A stretch of 64,000 nt of DNA from Streptomyces albus subsp. albus. Lineage in GTDB: Bacteria > Actinomycetota > Actinomycetes > Streptomycetales > Streptomycetaceae. A program made the position numbers and the translations under genes. Below are positions 8,625-16,641 of this stretch, one piece after another. Where the stretch lies: contig NZ_JODR01000030.1 of assembly GCF_000725885.1 (NCBI RefSeq), positions 15,808-79,807 on the forward strand. The letters run 5' to 3'. A model generated the notes under the pieces. The model did not search any database. It saw only the letters and a list, made by a program, of their open reading frames with translations, and was not told the origin of the DNA. The stretch's first letter is position 1, and the number at the start of each line of letters is the position of its first letter.

Positions 8625-10495
8625 GCGGGCAGGCGGGCGCACTGGTGTGGGCACTGGCCGGGGTGCCGGCGGCCACCGGCGGCGTGCTGGCGCTCGCCGG
8701 CCGCCGTGCCGACCGGGTGGCACCCGGCACGGCGGTGGCCGCCGCGCTGGGCACACTCGCTCTGGCGGTGGCCGCCGCCCGCGAGGCCGCGGCCGTCTCG
8801 GCACCGTTCCTTGAGGGCCTGCCGTTGGGCCTGTCGGCCGCGGGGATGTCGGGCCCGCTGGCGGTGACGGTTGCGGGCGCCACCGTCACCGTCCTGCTGT
8901 TCGCCGCGGCCGGCCGCGAGGGCGGGGCCCGCGCCAGGTTCCACGGGCTGATGCTGCTGTTCGCCGCCGCCATGCTGGTGACCGTCACCGCGACGACGCT
9001 GACCACGCTGCTGCTGGGCTGGGAGGTGATGGGCGCCGCCTCGTGGGCGCTGATCGGCCACCGGTGGCGGGAGCCGGCGCGTACGGAGGCGGCACAGGTC
9101 GCGTTCGTGACCACCCGCGCCGCCGACCTGGGGCTGTACGTGGCCGCGGGGGCGGCGCTGGCCGGCGGGGTGGGCTCCCTGCGCCTGGACCGGCTCCCGG
9201 AGGCCGCGGGGCCGTGGCTGCACGTGGTCACCGCAGGCGTGGTGACCGCCGCGCTCGGCAAATCGGCCCAACTGCCGTTCGCTTTCTGGCTCTCCCGCGC
9301 CATGCAGGGTCCCAGCGCCGTCTCCGCGCTGCTGCACTCGGCGACGATGGTGGCCGCCGGCGCCTATCTGCTGCTGCGGCTGTCCCCGCTGACGGCCGCC
9401 TCCGGCTGGGGCGGCGCGGCCGTCGCCTGGGCGGGCGCCGTCACCGCGCTGGCTCTCGGCCTGGTGGCGCTGGCACAGCGCGACCTCAAGCAGTTGCTGG
9501 CCGCCTCGACCTGTGCGCAGACGGGGTTCATGGTGCTGGCCGCCGGGGTGGCGGCGACGACCGGCGGGACGCTGCAACTGATGGCGCACGCGGCGGCCAA
9601 GAGTCTGGCGTTCCTGGTCAGCGGCTGGTGGCTGGCGCGGCTCGGCACCAAGTCGCTGACGCGCCTGCGCGGTGCGGCCCGGCGGCACCGCGCGGTGGGA
9701 GCCGCGTTCACCGTTGCGGCGCTGGGGCTGGCGGGGGTGCCGCCGCTGTCGCTGTGGGCGGCCAAGGATCTGGTGCTGGCCGGTGCGCTGGCCCACGACC
9801 CGTGGCTGTACGCGGTGGGGCTGGCGGCGGCCGTGGTCTCGGCCTGCTACAGCGTCAAGGCGCTGTGGTACGTGTGGCAGCCGGTGGAGAGGGAAGCGGC
9901 GGGCTCTGCCGTGCGCCGGGCCGCGTCACCGCGCCGCGTTCCGGTCGCCGTCTCCTTGGCGGTGCCGGCGGCGGCGGTGCCGGGGCTGGCCGTCCTCGCG
10001 CTGCCCGGGCCGCGTGCCGCCCTCGGCCGTGCGGTGGGCGGCGGCAGCGGACCGGCGCCCGGTGCGGGCGAGTTGCTGCTGTCCGCCGGTCTCGCCGTGG
10101 TGGCCGGGTGCGCGGCGTGGGTCCTGGGCGGGCGGCGGACGGTACTGCCGCCGGCGGTGGTCGCGGCGGCCCGGGACTGGCTGCGTCTGGAGCGGGCGGC
10201 CCGGGTCTGTGTGGTGCGGCCGGTGCGCCGGCTGGCTGCCGCACTGGCCGCGTTCGACGACCGGGTGCTCGACCGGTGCGTGCACGCGCTGGCCGCCGGC
10301 GCGGTGCGCTGCGCCGCCTTCACGGACCGCCGCGTCGAGGCAGCGGTGGACGCCGCGGTGGAGGAAGTCGGCGCGGCGGGGCGCCGGCTGGGCCGTCTCG
10401 CGCGGCGTCCGCAAAGCGGCCTGCTGCACCAGTACCTGGCCCAGGCCGTGGCGGCGTTCACCGTCCTGGCCCTCGTCCTCGTCCTCGTGAGGTGA
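8621..10495 (+). CDS. nuoL: NuoL-like antiporter subunit
   Basis: 624 aa, Proton_antipo_M family, about 15 helices. The antiporter signature is complete: LLLGWEVMGAASWALIGH carries the helix-5 Glu, KSAQLPFAFWLSRAMQGPSA carries the helix-7 Lys, and SALLHSATMVAAGAYLL follows. The C-terminal part after about residue 520 is Arg-rich with one final helix, corresponding to the lateral-helix region. Expected to be the distal ion-pumping subunit of the membrane module. Confidence 0.85.
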   Translation: MSGQAGALVWALAGVPAATGGVLALAGRRADRVAPGTAVAAALGTLALAVAAAREAAAVSAPFLEGLPLGLSAAGMSGPLAVTVAGATVTVLLFAAAGREGGARARFHGLMLLFAAAMLVTVTATTLTTLLLGWEVMGAASWALIGHRWREPARTEAAQVAFVTTRAADLGLYVAAGAALAGGVGSLRLDRLPEAAGPWLHVVTAGVVTAALGKSAQLPFAFWLSRAMQGPSAVSALLHSATMVAAGAYLLLRLSPLTAASGWGGAAVAWAGAVTALALGLVALAQRDLKQLLAASTCAQTGFMVLAAGVAATTGGTLQLMAHAAAKSLAFLVSGWWLARLGTKSLTRLRGAARRHRAVGAAFTVAALGLAGVPPLSLWAAKDLVLAGALAHDPWLYAVGLAAAVVSACYSVKALWYVWQPVEREAAGSAVRRAASPRRVPVAVSLAVPAAAVPGLAVLALPGPRAALGRAVGGGSGPAPGAGELLLSAGLAVVAGCAAWVLGGRRTVLPPAVVAAARDWLRLERAARVCVVRPVRRLAAALAAFDDRVLDRCVHALAAGAVRCAAFTDRRVEAAVDAAVEEVGAAGRRLGRLARRPQSGLLHQYLAQAVAAFTVLALVLVLVR

Positions 10496-10501
10496 CCGCG
10501 C

Positions 10502-12010
10502 GTGCTCACGGCGCTCGTCTTCCTGCCCGCCGTGGCGGCGGGCATCCTGCTGTGCCTGCCCCGGACGACGCCGCCGCTGCTGGTCCGCGCCGTGTGGGTG
10601 GCCGTCTCGTCCGTCGAGGTGGCGCTGGTGCTCGCGGTGTGGGCGGGCCACGGCAGCGGCGGGGGCATGACGCACGAGACCCGTGCGGTGTGGATCCCCA
10701 GCGCCGGGATCGGCTACCACGTCGGGGTGGACGGGCTGTCGCTGCCGCTGCTCGCCCTCACCGCCGTCCTGTTCTGGGCCTGCGCCGTCCACGCGCTGCG
10801 CATGACGCGCCGGGTGCGGCTGCTGGCGGCGCTGTTCCTCTTCCTGGAGACCACGTGCCTGGGCCTGTTCGCGGCCCTCGACCTGATCCTCTTCTTCGTC
10901 TTCTTCGACCTGTCCCTGGTGGCGATGTACTTCGTGATCGCAGGCTGGGGCCACCGTCCGGGTGCGCCGCGCGCGGCCGTGAAGTTCTTCCTCTACACCT
11001 TCACCGGATCGCTGGCGCTGCTGCTGGGTTTCATCGGCCTGTACCTGGCCGCGGAACCGCACACGTTCGACATGGTGGCCCTGGCGCGCGGTGAGGTGAC
11101 GGCGGGCCGTCCCCTCTACGGTGCACTGGTGCTGCTCGCCGTCGGCGCCGGTCTGGCGATCAAGACGCCGACGGTGCCGTTCCACACCTGGCTGCCGCCG
11201 GCCCACACCGAGGCACCGGCCGTGGGCTCCGCGATCCTGGCAGGGGTGCTGCTGAAGATGGGCACGTACGGGTTCCTGCGGATCGCGATGCCGCTGCTGC
11301 CGGACCGGTGGCGGGAGTTCGCGCTGGTGTTCGTGGTCGTCGGTGTGGTCTCCGTGCTGTACGGGGCACTCGTCGCGCTGGCCCAGCGCGACTTCAAACG
11401 GATGATCGCCTACACCTCCGTCAACCACATGGGGTACGTGCTGCTGGCGCTCGGTGCGGCGGCCGGCTCCGCGGGGACGGCCGACGGCGCCGCCCGCCTC
11501 GCGGTCAGCGGTGCGGTCTTCCAGATGGTCAGTCACGGGCTGCTGACCGGCGCCCTGTTCCTGCTCGCGGGCGTGCTGTACGAGCGGGGCCGCACCTACG
11601 ACATGACCGCCTACTCCGGCCTCGCCGCCCGCGCTCCGGTGTTCGCGGCGCTGACCGGGGTGGCCGTCTTCGGTTCGCTGGGACTGCCGGGCCTGTCCGG
11701 GTTCGTCGCCGAGTTCCAGGTGCTGGCCGGCAGCCTGGGGCCGCGCCCGCTGGCGACCGTACTGGCCGTTCTCGGCCTGCTGCTGACGGCGGCGCTGCTG
11801 CTGGGCGCGCTGCGGCGGGTGTTCCTGGGGCCGCTGCGGCTGCCTGTGGCGCCCGGCACCGGCCGGCCGTTCCCCGACGTGCGCCGCCACGAGATCGCCG
11901 CCGTCGTCCCGCTCCTGGTGCTCGCCGTAGCGCTCGGCCTCTTCCCACGGGTGGTGCTGGACGCGATCGAGCCGTTCTCCCGAACGCTGCTGGGGCTCGT
12001 CGGCCGATGA
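10502..12010 (+). CDS. nuoM: NuoM-like antiporter subunit
   Basis: 502 aa, GTG start with GAGGTGA upstream and 6 nt after nuoL. KTPTVPFHTWLPPAHTEAP and LLKMGTYGFLRIAMPLLP are classical NuoM motifs with the key lysines. In the helix-5 segment (FFVFFDLSLVAMYFVIAGWG) the normally conserved Glu is, by hand alignment, an Asp. The 3' end overlaps nuoN by 4 bp (ATGA). Confidence 0.85.
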   Translation: MLTALVFLPAVAAGILLCLPRTTPPLLVRAVWVAVSSVEVALVLAVWAGHGSGGGMTHETRAVWIPSAGIGYHVGVDGLSLPLLALTAVLFWACAVHALRMTRRVRLLAALFLFLETTCLGLFAALDLILFFVFFDLSLVAMYFVIAGWGHRPGAPRAAVKFFLYTFTGSLALLLGFIGLYLAAEPHTFDMVALARGEVTAGRPLYGALVLLAVGAGLAIKTPTVPFHTWLPPAHTEAPAVGSAILAGVLLKMGTYGFLRIAMPLLPDRWREFALVFVVVGVVSVLYGALVALAQRDFKRMIAYTSVNHMGYVLLALGAAAGSAGTADGAARLAVSGAVFQMVSHGLLTGALFLLAGVLYERGRTYDMTAYSGLAARAPVFAALTGVAVFGSLGLPGLSGFVAEFQVLAGSLGPRPLATVLAVLGLLLTAALLLGALRRVFLGPLRLPVAPGTGRPFPDVRRHEIAAVVPLLVLAVALGLFPRVVLDAIEPFSRTLLGLVGR

Positions 12011-13458
12011 GCGGGGCGGCTGACGGTGCGGTGACGCTGATGACGGCGATGGACGAGAACCCGGCGGGGCTGCTGCCGGAGGTGTTCCTGGCGGCCTCGG
12101 CGGTGCTGGGGCTGCTGGCGGGCGCGTGGCTGCCCCGGCACCGGCAGTGGCTGGTCGGCGCGGGGGCGACGGCCGCGTGCGGAGCGGGCATCGTGGCGGC
12201 GGCCGTCGCGGGGGACGGTCCGCGCACGGTGTTCGGCGGGGCCTTCGCCGTGGATCCCGTCACCTGCACCGCGCGCGTCGTCGTGCTGTCCGGCACGCTG
12301 CTCGTCCTGCTGCTGAGCTTCGTACCGTTCCGCTCGCACCCCCGGGAGAGCGAGCTGTACGTCCTGATCCAGCTCACCGCACTGGGGGCGCTGATGCTGG
12401 CCGGCGCCCAGGATCTGCTGCTGCTGGCGGCGGCGTATCTGCTCACCAGCGTCCCCTCCTACACGCTGGCCGGGTTCCGCAAGGACGAGCGGGGCACCGA
12501 GGCGGCGCTCAAGTTCTATGTGACGGGGGCGCTGCTGGGCGTCGTCATGCTCGCGGGGATCACCCTGCTGTACGCGGCGGGCGGTGCCAGCTCCTATCCG
12601 AGGCTCGCCGCCGCGCTGCCGGACGCGCCCTCGGCCCTGGTGGCGGCGGGTGTGGTGGCGTTGTCGGCCGGTGTGCTGTTCAAGGCGGGCGGTGTGCCGG
12701 CGCACTTCTGGGTGCCGGACGCCGTGCAGGGCAGTGCCCCGCCGGTGGCGGCACTGCTGACGACCGTGCCCAAGGTGGGGGCGCTGGCCGCGCTGTGGCG
12801 GCTGACGGCCGTGCCGCTCGCCGGGGCCGACGGGCCCTGGCACACGCTGATGGCCGTGGTGGCCGCCGCGTCGATGACGCTGGGGAATCTGGCCGCGTTC
12901 TTCCAGACGGACGTGCTGCGGCTGCTGGCGTACTCCACCGTCAGCCAGGTCGGCTATCTGCTGCTGCCGTTGGCCGCCTCCGGCCGGGGCGGCCAGGCGC
13001 AGTCGGCGCTGCTGTACTACCTGGCCGCCTACGCGCTGACCAACCTCGGGGCCTTCGCCGTCGTCTGCGCCCTGCCCCGTGCCCGGCTGCTGGCGGAGTA
13101 CCGGGGGCTGTGGCGGGCCCGGCCATGGCTCGTGCTGTGGCTCGTCGTGTGTCTGCTCGGCCTGGTGGGGACGCCGCCGACCGCGGTCTTCCTGGGCAAG
13201 CTGGAGGTGTTCACCACCGCTGTGGACGGTGGCGCCGGGTGGCTGGCCGTGCTCGCCGCCGTGAACACCGTGGCGTCCCTCTTCTACTACCTGCGCTGGG
13301 TGCGGGCCGCCTGCTCGGGAACCGAACCGTGTGCCGCCGCCCGCGCGGTGGTGGGGCCGGCGGCGGTGGTGGCCTGCGCGGCGGCGGGCGCCTCGGTGGT
13401 GCTGGGTGTCGCCGCGAGCCTGGTTCTCCCTTTGTCCGGCGGCCCGTTGGCGCGGTGA
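12007..13458 (+). CDS. nuoN: NuoN-like antiporter subunit
   Basis: 483 aa, Proton_antipo_M family. KAGGVPAHFWVPDAVQGSAP and TTVPKVGALAALWRL match NuoN helices 7-8, with lysines retained. In the helix-5 region (LLLLAAAYLLTSVPSYTLAG) the position of the usual glutamate appears to be Leu, so this subunit may not pump normally. Last gene of the nuo-like operon; transcription probably ends in the 160 bp before terD. Confidence 0.8.
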   Translation: MSGAADGAVTLMTAMDENPAGLLPEVFLAASAVLGLLAGAWLPRHRQWLVGAGATAACGAGIVAAAVAGDGPRTVFGGAFAVDPVTCTARVVVLSGTLLVLLLSFVPFRSHPRESELYVLIQLTALGALMLAGAQDLLLLAAAYLLTSVPSYTLAGFRKDERGTEAALKFYVTGALLGVVMLAGITLLYAAGGASSYPRLAAALPDAPSALVAAGVVALSAGVLFKAGGVPAHFWVPDAVQGSAPPVAALLTTVPKVGALAALWRLTAVPLAGADGPWHTLMAVVAAASMTLGNLAAFFQTDVLRLLAYSTVSQVGYLLLPLAASGRGGQAQSALLYYLAAYALTNLGAFAVVCALPRARLLAEYRGLWRARPWLVLWLVVCLLGLVGTPPTAVFLGKLEVFTTAVDGGAGWLAVLAAVNTVASLFYYLRWVRAACSGTEPCAAARAVVGPAAVVACAAAGASVVLGVAASLVLPLSGGPLAR

Positions 13459-13534
13459 CGGGGTCCGCCCGTGCTGGGTCGGGCCGCCGTGGCGGGAGGC
13501 CGGGAGAGGGTGCCGGGACCCGCCTCCAGCAACT

Positions 13535-13550
13535 TCTACAGTGCTGTAGA
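13535..13550. promoter_or_regulatory. BlaI-type operator upstream of terD
   Basis: TCTACA-GTGC-TGTAGA, perfect dyad, 71 bp upstream of the TerD start, flanked downstream by TTTT. One of four matching sites in the window (also 14273, 20978, 23658). Confidence 0.7.
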
Positions 13551-13620
13551 TTTTCCTTGGTTCCCCGTCCGGGCACCCAGGCCCGGACACCGGTCCGACG
13601 AGAGCACCAAGGAGAACAAC

Positions 13621-14196
13621 GTGGGAGTTTCCCTGTCCAAGGGCGGCAACGTCTCGCTCAGCAAGGAGGCACCGGGGCTGAGCGCCGTCCTGGTCGGCCT
13701 GGGCTGGGACGTGCGGACCACCACCGGCGCCGACTACGACCTCGACGCCTCGGCCCTGATGTGCGACGAGGGCGGCAAGGTCCTCACCGACCAGCACTTC
13801 GTCTTCTACAACAACCTCACCAGCCCGGACGGCTCCGTCCAGCACACCGGCGACAACCTCACCGGTGAGGGCGAGGGCGACGATGAGGTCATCAAGGTGA
13901 ACCTGGCGGCGGTCCCGGCCGAGGCGGCCAAGATCGTCTTCCCGGTGTCCATCCACGACGCGGAGGCGCGGGGCCAGAACTTCGGCCAGGTCCGCAACGC
14001 CTTCATCCGGGTGGTCAACGAGGCGGACGGCCAGGAGATCGCGCGGTACGACCTGACGGAGGACGCCGCCACGGAGACCGCCATGGTCTTCGGGGAGCTG
14101 TACCGGCACGGCGCGGAGTGGAAGTTCCGCGCCGTCGGCCAGGGTTACGCCTCCGGACTGGCCGGGATCGCGGCCGACTTCGGCGTCAACGTCTGA
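13621..14196 (+). CDS. terD: TerD-family tellurium/stress resistance protein
   Basis: 191 aa, the standard TerD length. GTG start with AAGGAG 6 nt upstream. The canonical N-terminus [19 protein letters not shown], the Ca-binding pattern around [10 protein letters not shown], the central [20 protein letters not shown] and the [18 protein letters not shown] segment are present. TerD proteins are cytoplasmic Ca-binding proteins associated with membranes and linked to tellurite, peroxide and envelope stress. It stands alone with its own promoter and a BlaI-type operator rather than in a ter operon. Confidence 0.95.
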   Translation: MGVSLSKGGNVSLSKEAPGLSAVLVGLGWDVRTTTGADYDLDASALMCDEGGKVLTDQHFVFYNNLTSPDGSVQHTGDNLTGEGEGDDEVIKVNLAAVPAEAAKIVFPVSIHDAEARGQNFGQVRNAFIRVVNEADGQEIARYDLTEDAATETAMVFGELYRHGAEWKFRAVGQGYASGLAGIAADFGVNV

Positions 14197-14272
14197 GCGA
14201 GCGTGCGGGTGCCGTCCGCCGCGGGCTCGGCCCCGGCGGGCGGCACGGCACCCCTCTTCCATCCTGCTAGCT

Positions 14273-14288
14273 TCTACACCGTTGTAGA
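14273..14288. promoter_or_regulatory. BlaI-type operator upstream of terB
   Basis: TCTACA-CCGT-TGTAGA, perfect dyad, 58 bp upstream of the TerB start and again followed by TTTT, as in the terD site. Confidence 0.7.
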
Positions 14289-14346
14289 TTTTGTTTCCGG
14301 CGCGCCCGGGACAGCCGGGCGCGCCCCCCGAGAGGACTACGTGCTC

Positions 14347-14802
14347 ATGGCCCTGTGGGACCGCATCAAGGAATCGGCTCAGGCGATGCAGAGCCAGCTG
14401 GAGGCGAAGAAGAACGACCTCAAGAGCGGCGCCTTCCGTGACGCCAGCATGGCGATGTGCGCCCTGGTCGCCGCGGCCGACGGGAACATCGACCCCGAGG
14501 AGCGGCGCAAGGTCGCCCAGCTGATCGCGACCAACGAGGTGCTCCAGAACTTCCCCGCCGACGATCTGCGGGCCCGGTTCGAGGCCAACTGCGACAAGCT
14601 GACCGCCGACTTCGACTTCGGCAAGGTCAGCATCCTCCAGGAGGTCGCCAAGGCCAAGAAGAAGCCGGCGGAGGCGCGTGCCGTCATCCAGATCGGCATC
14701 GTCATCGGCGGCGCGGACGGGGACTTCGACAAGGACGAGCAGGCCGTCGTCCGCGAGGCCTGCTACACGCTGGGCCTGCCGCCCCACGAGTTCGACCTGT
14801 AA
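14347..14802 (+). CDS. terB: TerB-family tellurite resistance protein
   Basis: 151 aa from ATG 14347, exactly the usual TerB length and giving the expected MALWDRIKES N-terminus; a GTG at 14341, closer to the AGAGGA ribosome site, would add two residues. All-helical TerB fold with the two acidic metal-binding loops VAAADGNIDPEE and IGGADGDFDKDE. Function is linked to tellurite and membrane stress in concert with TerD. Separate promoter with the same operator as terD, so the two genes look co-regulated though not co-transcribed. Confidence 0.95.
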   Translation: MALWDRIKESAQAMQSQLEAKKNDLKSGAFRDASMAMCALVAAADGNIDPEERRKVAQLIATNEVLQNFPADDLRARFEANCDKLTADFDFGKVSILQEVAKAKKKPAEARAVIQIGIVIGGADGDFDKDEQAVVREACYTLGLPPHEFDL

Positions 14803-14839
14803 TCCGGCCCACCGAGATCCCGGCACCCCGCCCGCCCGG

Positions 14840-15061
14840 TCAGGCGCTGTCCCGCACGGCCGGCGCGTCCCCCGTGGACGCGGGGCGGGGTGCCGGCTCC
14901 TGCGCGCCCTCCCGCTTCATGGCCCGCGTCTCGCTCTTGAGGATGCGCAGGGACTTGCCCAGCGCGCGTGCCGTGTCCGGCAGCCGCTTGGAGCCGAACA
15001 CCAGGACCACCACCAGCGCCACCACCAGCAGGTGCCAGGGCTCCAGACCATTGCGCAACAC
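14840..15061 (-). CDS. tatA: TatA/E-family translocase-like protein
   Basis: 73 aa from GTG 15061, chosen for GGAAGGGAG 6 nt upstream and for the typical [12 protein letters not shown] start. One N-terminal membrane helix ([17 protein letters not shown]) with the conserved FG hinge, then an amphipathic helix ([20 protein letters not shown]) and a short charged tail. TatA multimerises to form the twin-arginine export pore with TatC, which is not encoded nearby. The neighbouring stress genes suggest an accessory TatA, or a membrane-stabilising role similar to PspA-linked TatA-like proteins. Confidence 0.85.
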   Translation of the reverse strand: MLRNGLEPWHLLVVALVVVLVFGSKRLPDTARALGKSLRILKSETRAMKREGAQEPAPRPASTGDAPAVRDSA

Positions 15062-15089
15062 CGGCGTCTCCCTTCCCTCCATCACTTGC

Positions 15090-15106
15090 TACATTGCGCA
15101 ACTGTA
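15090..15106. promoter_or_regulatory. Dyad TACA-TTGCGCAAC-TGTA between tatA and LCP gene
   Basis: Outer half-sites TACA/TGTA separated by 9 nt, with an inner TTGCGCAA palindrome. It lies 28 bp upstream of the tatA start and 59 bp upstream of the divergent LCP start. The spacing differs from the BlaI-type sites, so another regulator is likely. CAGTTGCGCAA recurs at 19900-19910. Confidence 0.45.
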
Positions 15107-15165
15107 CAACCCGGTGCGGGGTGCAACAGCCCCCACCCGGGCAGCTGCTGCAACGAGGAGCACGC

Positions 15166-16641
15166 ATGCCGGACCGCCGCGCGAGGGACGCGGGAAGCCG
15201 AGCCGAGGGCAGGGCAGCACGCCGGAGGCAGGCCAGACGGGGCAAGGCCCGGATCGCGGGCACGACCGCGCTCGCCCTGCTGGTGCTCCTCACCGCGGGG
15301 GTGGGCTGGCTCTACTTCCACTTCAGCGGCAACATCGACACCTTCGGTGCGGACGGACTGAGCAAGGACCGGCCCCAGGCGAGCGCGGGCGGACAGAACG
15401 TGCTCGTCATCGGTTCGGACGCCCGCACCGGCGGCAACGACCGGCTCGGCGGCGGACGCAAGGACGACGTGGGCCGTTCCGACACCGCCTTCCTGCTCCA
15501 CGTCTACGACGACAGCAAGCACGCGGTGGCCGTCTCCTTCCCCCGTGACACCCTCGTGGACATCCCCCCGTGCAAGCTCCCGGACGGCAGCTGGACCGCC
15601 ACCCGGCACGAGGCCATGTTCAACGCCGCCTTCTCCGTGGGAGGCACCGCGCAGGGCAACCCGGCCTGCACCCAGAACACCGTCGAGAAGCTGACCGGCC
15701 TGCGCGTGGACCACACCGTGGTCGTCGACTTCAAAGGGTTCTCCGCCATGACGGAGGCCGTCGGCGGCGTCCCGGTGTGCGTGCCGAAAGACCTCTACCA
15801 GGGCGATCTGAACCCCAACCGGGGCTCCCGCGGCAAGCGCATCTTCCGCGAGGGCGAGCAGACCGTCTCCGGACAGCGGGCCCTGGACTACGTCCGTATC
15901 CGGCACGGCATAGGCGACGGCTCCGACATAGGGCGGATCAAACGCCAGCAGGCGTTCGTCGGATCACTCATAAAGAAGATCAAGGAGAAAGGGTTCAGCC
16001 CGACCACGCTGCTGCCCCTCGCGGACGCCGCCACCGAGTCCATGACGGTCGACGAGGAACTCGGGACGCCCAAGAAGATGGTCGACTTCGCCATGTCCCT
16101 CAAGGACATCGACCTGGAGAACACCCGCTTCGTCACCGTCCCGTGGCGCTACCAGGGCAGCCGGGTCGCCGTCGTCCATCCCGACGCGGACGAGCTGTGG
16201 GCCGATCTGAAGGCCGACCGGGCCCTGGACAAGGACGCCGACTCCCCCTCCCCGAAGCCCTCGGTCAAGCCCGTCTCCGGCAAGGGCGTCGAGGTGACCG
16301 TCTACAACGGCACCACCACCGCCGGGCTCGCCGCCTCCGCCGCGAAGATGCTGCGCTCCCACCACTACACCGTGGCCGGCAGCGGCAACGCCGCCACCCA
16401 GCAGCACACCAGCACCGTCGTCACCCACGGCCCCGGCGAGGCGTCCCGCGCCAAGGACCTCGCCGCGCTCTTCCCCGGAGCCACCGTCGAGGGCTCCGAC
16501 AGCCCCGGGCTGAGCGTCACCCTCGGGGCCGACTACCGGCCCGGCCAGGACGGCGACGGCTCCCCGGGCGGCGGCAAGTCCGCGCGGGACAAGGGCCGCT
16601 CGGCCGCCGACGATCCCTGCGCCGACCTCTCCTACGGCTGA
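15166..16641 (+). CDS. LytR-CpsA-Psr (LCP) family cell-wall glycopolymer ligase
   Basis: 491 aa. Cytoplasmic Arg-rich tail (residues 1-27), one membrane helix (ALALLVLLTAGVGWLYFHF, near 30-50), then an extracellular LCP domain: NVLVIGSDAR, a DTAFLLHV strand, AVSFPRDTLVDIP with the Arg-Asp pair, and YVRIRHGIGDGSDIGRIKRQ with the catalytic Arg cluster. A C-terminal LytR_C domain (VEVTVYNGTTTAGLAASAAKML, from about 380) and a Ser/Asp tail follow. LCP enzymes attach teichoic-acid-like or other polymers to peptidoglycan. GAGGAG precedes the ATG. The last 10 bp overlap the convergent mgtA-like gene. Confidence 0.9.
   Translation: MPDRRARDAGSRAEGRAARRRQARRGKARIAGTTALALLVLLTAGVGWLYFHFSGNIDTFGADGLSKDRPQASAGGQNVLVIGSDARTGGNDRLGGGRKDDVGRSDTAFLLHVYDDSKHAVAVSFPRDTLVDIPPCKLPDGSWTATRHEAMFNAAFSVGGTAQGNPACTQNTVEKLTGLRVDHTVVVDFKGFSAMTEAVGGVPVCVPKDLYQGDLNPNRGSRGKRIFREGEQTVSGQRALDYVRIRHGIGDGSDIGRIKRQQAFVGSLIKKIKEKGFSPTTLLPLADAATESMTVDEELGTPKKMVDFAMSLKDIDLENTRFVTVPWRYQGSRVAVVHPDADELWADLKADRALDKDADSPSPKPSVKPVSGKGVEVTVYNGTTTAGLAASAAKMLRSHHYTVAGSGNAATQQHTSTVVTHGPGEASRAKDLAALFPGATVEGSDSPGLSVTLGADYRPGQDGDGSPGGGKSARDKGRSAADDPCADLSYG

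Noticed and set aside
15051..15058. TTGCGCAA inside the start of the tatA-like gene as a regulatory site
   Set aside because: It coincides with codons 2-4 of the chosen reading frame (TTG CGC AAT), so coding explains it.
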